In this document: positions 60,091 through 64,000 of the stretch, in pieces | How positions within the stretch are numbered: position 1 is the stretch's first letter | Layout of the letters: every line of letters starts with the position of its first letter | Assembly (NCBI GenBank): GCA_047495785.1 | Contig: JBLDXI010000021.1 | Coordinates: forward strand, 2,480,001 to 2,544,000 | Length of the DNA: 64,000 bases | Direction: 5' to 3' | Source of the DNA: Lepidodermella squamata | Taxonomy: Eukaryota; Gastrotricha | The notes under the pieces: model-generated | Seen by the model: only the letters and a program-made list of their open reading frames with translations | Told to the model about the DNA's origin: nothing | Databases searched by the model: none | Program-made: the position numbers and the translations under genes

Positions 60091-60581
60091 CGGTCTGGGA
60101 AGCCGGGGGTATCGGTTTTTCTGGCGGAATTTCATGCCTGGTATAAATTTCTTCCAAACATGCCAGCTCAACTGAATTCGATGCCCTCTTTTGCGCGTCA
60201 ATCCGGCAAAAAATACTGCCATTTGAAAAAGTTAGCAATTTTTTACCTCGGCGCTCACCTGCGAAGAAGTGCAACCATTCTTCTTCAACGAATTCGTTTC
60301 TCATGTTTTATGTGTCGTTTTAAAGACAAGACTCAGGGCTATCTCCTGCCTTTTGAACAGTATTTCTTTCTACCAGGGTTGTGGAGAAACTCGCGCTCGA
60401 AGCCAAAAGTGTCCGAAATTAGCCTGTCCGAAAAAGGACTGCGTTACAGTATAGCTCATTTTCATTTTTGTCATTTCTATCAACGTCATCCACGCCATTT
60501 ACGGCATTTTCACGGGCTGCAAACCCGGCACTGTGTTGTGGCTCCGCAGTGACATCAACCGAGGGAGTACAGACTTGAGAC

Positions 60582-60803
60582 ATGCTATTATTACCTTCAC
60601 TCGCCGGCATTACATCAATAATAGGCGTGACCGTCGTCATCCTAATCACGGGCTTGTTTGGGTCAACAGCCTCACGTGAAACCAGGCTGCTGAGAGAACG
60701 GAAAGAGGAGAAAGAAGAAAGAAGCATCTCGGAATTCGAAAACCTCAGTACACAGCCATTTTCGCGCACTTCTTCGGCTGGCAATCTTCAAGATCCACAG
60801 TAA
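60582..60803 (+). CDS. Possible small single-pass membrane protein
   Basis: A 73-codon frame begins with an ATG and a hydrophobic stretch (LAGITSIIGVTVVILITGLFG), followed by a charged tail with RERKEEKEERSISEF. Composition suits a small membrane protein or the last exon of a type I protein. Upstream, a Cys-rich fragment (CGETRARSQKC...CPKKDC, about 60377-60432) could be an ectodomain exon, but I could not join them in frame. No family is recognised. Confidence 0.25.
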   Translation: MLLLPSLAGITSIIGVTVVILITGLFGSTASRETRLLRERKEEKEERSISEFENLSTQPFSRTSSAGNLQDPQ

Positions 60804-61583
60804 AGTTGGCTGGTCTAGGTCGCGAACAATTGGTGAATTGGTGAATGAACGATGAATGAAAATGCAACGCACTGCGAAAAATTAGTTTTATTCAAATCGA
60901 AGACGAACTGCGTAAAAAACAACACTCATGACTGATAAAATCGCGGGCGTCAACAACGTTTGCTCAACAAAGATTAACCAACATAATGATTTTGACAAAA
61001 GTTTCAATGCAAATTCATATGAAACAGGCAATATGAGGCCTGTAAGCTACAAGTTCTATGCGGGTGAAAACACGCGTGCAAAATTCAAGAAACATCTAGA
61101 CAGGACAACGTATCAAATTTATCGATAGGTACCCACACACAATGAAAACTTATAAAATGAATTAATGAATTTGAACGACGATATAATTCCGTGAAATATA
61201 ATATTGATTATTCCTAAGTAATGATGTACATCATCAAGGCAAGTCGGTAGAAAATAAATGATAGAAAACAGTAGAAAAATGAACAATATGCGACAATCTT
61301 GTCGGCATTATACTGAAGTCATTCAACATGGCAAACTTCGCACTGTTAGGCATGATACTGAATACAAATCATCATTAACGTCCACTACCATACATGGCAA
61401 GTGTCTACAACGAATTTTAGTTATTTCTATTGGCAGTAAAAATCCTCCTTATCATTATTTTGAGACATTGCAGGCGATGAAAGACTGAGGCGTCTATAGG
61501 ACATTCAAAGCGGGGCGATTCGGTAGAAGCCTCGCTCAAAGGTAACAGATTACCGCATCGAGCAAGAAACGTTCATGAGAGCT
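60804..61583 (-). other. Probable SPPL3 3'UTR
   Basis: A minus-strand AATAAA at 60887-60892 would give SPPL3 a 3'UTR of about 690 bases. No gene is supported here. Confidence 0.4.
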
Positions 61584-63372
61584 CTACACCGTAGCTTTGA
61601 TATCGTGCGAAGCTGAATTATGCATAGCATCGCTTGGAGTATACTCGTAGGCGTACTCGCTGCTGTAGGTGGCACTGTATGGGGGCGGGCTGTCAAGATC
61701 CTGCGGCAGCGATGAATAACAATTTTCGACTATGTTATTGGATAGCATAAGCGCAGGTGATGATACAGAATTGGACAGTGGCTTCTCAATTACGGGAGAG
61801 TTACATTCTGAATCTCCATGAGGCCCTTGAATTCCTGAAAAATTCCACATAATTCTCAAATCTCCACGAAGATATGACATGAAGACCAGCGGAATCAAAG
61901 TGAATGGAACCAAATAGAGTAACGCCGGTTGAGCCGATCGAAAGACTTCACTGCAGATCGTTGCCGTGATTAGACCTAGAAAGTACCCCATAATCGTACA
62001 TCGGAAGTATGTCAATCTGCTATTGCTGACGTAGACAGGCCCAGTAATTAGCGTGACTTCTTGAGAGCCTTTGCTTGTAAGTTGTTGTTTTCTTTTGAAA
62101 GCATCATATCGAAGAACAAAGCAAAGTAGAAGACCTGGAACAACAATATCACCCAATCTGAAATAAAGTAATAAATTAATATATTTAGCCTCATTAAGGC
62201 AAAAAATTACCCCAGCATGGTATAGCGCCCACTTTGCCAGCTGGGAAATACGAGCTTTCCTGGCAGAGACAACTTGGTGGCGCCAACAGCGCCATTGCCC
62301 GGTGAACTTATGAAATGTTGATGCGCAGAAATGTGCTCATAATTGTGTTGAGGAACTTGAGATGGCCCACTCGAACGAACAACAAATTGCGGCTCTCGAG
62401 CTAATGGTGCTGAAGTTGACGCGGCAGATCCGAATGATGAGACTAAAACTGCCAACGGGGAATCCACTGTTCGTGTAGCAACGCGTACCATTACATTCGT
62501 TTGGAACAAATATGAGGAGAAGAAAACCCAGAAAATGTCGTATAAAAGTAGACCAACAAGAAGGAGAGTTGAAACTTTCAGAGATGGCAATCGAACAAGC
62601 GCTATAAAAGCCACACATAATCCCATTGCTAGTAAATCCATTAATAGCCAATGCCCAGTAACAAGCCAAAGAGATACTAGCGTTGCTCCGCCGACTGCCG
62701 CAGCAATTTCTGATGGTTGATAGCGCCCAAAACAAAGTACCGAGCCAGTCGCTCGATGGTACGAGGCTGAGCAAGGTGCCATAAGAGCTTGGCATAATGG
62801 TAAAAGTAAGAAAGCAAATGCCGCTGTCGCAAGTACACATGTCGCGATGACAAAAATTAGCTGAAGGCTCTCGAAATACAAAAACATGACCAATAAAGAC
62901 ACAGAAGCAGCTAGTGGCATCAGGGCAGCCTATGGTCAAAAGTGGGTTCATCAGCAGCAAATTTTAAAATTGAAGCATTACCTGCCATGAGCCCAAAATG
63001 TGCCATGTGCACCAAGGCGGTGGGTTGTTTTGCCTGAGGTTACGACTGCGATCGTTGGGACAGTCTGAACGGCCATGTTGCGAATCAAGGTTTAACGAGC
63101 TACAAAACAAGTCAATCATTTTCAAAAAGAAAATCCAACAAATATTGAATACCGAAAGCTTCCATAAACAATGAGTGCGACAGAAACAGCGTATGTTGCC
63201 AGTCTAGACGTGTCGAATGCTGAATAGGGGCTAAAAATGAAAGTATTGCTGCTTTACACGACAAATGATATTAACTAATAACAAACAGTAACGACACTGG
63301 CTCGCCGGCTCCATTGTATGAATTGTCATAAACAGCCCCACTCTGCGATTGCGGAAAAGAACTCTTATCCAT
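61584..63372 (-). CDS. SPPL3: Signal peptide peptidase-like 3 (SPPL3), intramembrane aspartyl protease
   Basis: Five exons, about 530 residues (human 384). Diagnostic parts: VALIVYGSFRSLNLD in the first membrane segment; PLAASVSLLVMFLYFES; TGHWLLMDLLAMGLCVAFIALVRLPSLKVS; the first catalytic motif LLYDIFWVFF; LSLPGKLVFPS; the second motif MLGLGDIVVPG (GxGD); and the PAL motif in SAQPALLYLVPFTLIP. Both active-site aspartates are present. SPPL3 sits in the Golgi and sheds type II glycosyltransferases. Two parts exceed the vertebrate protein: a loop of about 50 residues before LSLPGKLV and a C-terminal tail of about 90 residues with a PPPY motif and several Tyr. The donor of intron 1 (GTCGTT) is weak and chosen by phase, so the N-terminus is tentative. 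Confidence 0.93.
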
Positions 63373-64000
63373 CCTAAAATTTATAATGAATGCAATGGAA
63401 TATCGATGAAATTGATCATAAATAGAGGTCAAACGACGAATGAGAAATACTAAAGAACTAGCAGCCGCCCTATTACTTTTTTCCCACTTTCTTACTACTT
63501 ACTAATCAGTTCTAGTTTACAGAGGGTGAAGTTGTTAACACTCGATAAATTAGTGGACCAATCGTATTCCGCAATTATGGAAATACCGTGATGGAATACA
63601 GGGAATTCAAAATTCAAGAAGCAAGAATCTGGATCTGCAGTTGACTTATCTAGTGGGATATTAGGGGAAGCAAGGAACAGGCGAGGAGAGTGATGCCACG
63701 GTGACGAAATGCGGTATACATTCTTGATTCACGAGCCCAATCACAAGTTTCCCGGTGTTTGCTTGGGTATTAGGCATCAGTTTAAGGACTTCAGTCACTA
63801 TGGGGACAACGATATACTTTTTACAAGCGTTTATTGCGCATAAGTAAACTGGTATAGTACATTACGTTCACGTCGCGGAAGAACTCGCACTTCGGTGTTT
63901 TTTTTTGATTACTGTACTGTCAAGTACGGTTGGCTGGCTGTATTTTTCCGTTATATTTACACCTACTGTACTCAGTGTATAGTCGGACTTTTTCCGAAGT
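63373..64000. other. SPPL3 upstream region to window end
   Basis: No gene seen. The bases just before the SPPL3 ATG read AAATTTTAG, an acceptor-like site. Confidence 0.4.

Larger units (their letters stand above)
56632..60581. other. Repeat-rich, gene-poor region
   Basis: No convincing gene. It holds a foldback at 58469-58636, a 23-base direct repeat 1250 bases apart, an alternating CTATATTT/AAATATAG patch (about 59540-59700) and a GTTGTTC/GAACAAC-rich tract (about 59736-60090). Confidence 0.5.

Noticed and set aside
59935-60552. Plus-strand 205-codon frame
   Set aside because: Its first part is made of the GTTGTTC repeat tract and the rest is of odd, His/Phe/Arg-rich composition with no domain.

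Overview
The window is nuclear DNA of a compact animal genome. The genes are split by many short GT-AG introns, mostly 50-65 bases, with a few of 200-500. Genes lie close together, AATAAA signals sit just downstream of stops, and some same-strand neighbours are separated by only about 50-160 bases with acceptor-like sequence in the gap. Gene content (tandem R-Smads, an FLD-1/TLCD protein, Ly6 domains) and intron style suggest a nematode, perhaps an early-branching Dorylaimia/Trichuris-like species. That placement is inference; the animal origin is not in doubt.

Layout: 1-858 is the 3' end of TCERG1 (+). 1709-3537 is an unrecognised Cys-motif protein (+). 3635-6180 is gene-free with a terminal-inverted-repeat element and a hairpin repeat. 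6347-9806 holds EXD1 and EXOSC9 head to tail on the minus strand, 53 bases apart. 9807-12787 is mostly non-coding. 12788-15141 is a secreted Ly6-polyQ-sushi-Ly6 protein (+). 15521-16887 is a TLCD1/2 (FLD-1) membrane protein (+). 18173-18801 is a foldback MITE. 20859-24679 is an SGSM-type RUN-TBC RabGAP (-). 26919-28898 is ZCCHC8 (+). 29335-34946 is four near-identical 1403-base tandem units without genes. 35750-41609 holds clathrin heavy chain and ribosomal P1 (-). 42910-44553 is HPF1 (+). 45346-51921 is a minus-strand cluster of two IRS-type PTB proteins followed upstream by two Smad2/3-type Smads. 53736-56079 is hexokinase (+). 56632-60581 is repeat-rich. 61584-63372 is the SPPL3 protease (-).

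Functional themes: RNA decay and processing (TCERG1, EXOSC9, LSm-exonuclease EXD1, and ZCCHC8 of the NEXT exosome adaptor), membrane traffic (clathrin, SGSM, SPPL3), and signalling (two Smads and two PTB adaptors, each pair apparently a local duplication). The most notable observations are the two candidate operons (EXOSC9-EXD1 and RPLP1-clathrin), the 4 x 1403-base array, a PIP-degron-like motif in HPF1, the divergent C-termini of the duplicated Smads, the Ly6-sushi-Ly6 architecture, and a cluster of near-palindromic 11-mers, three at exact 31-base spacing, between RPLP1 and HPF1.
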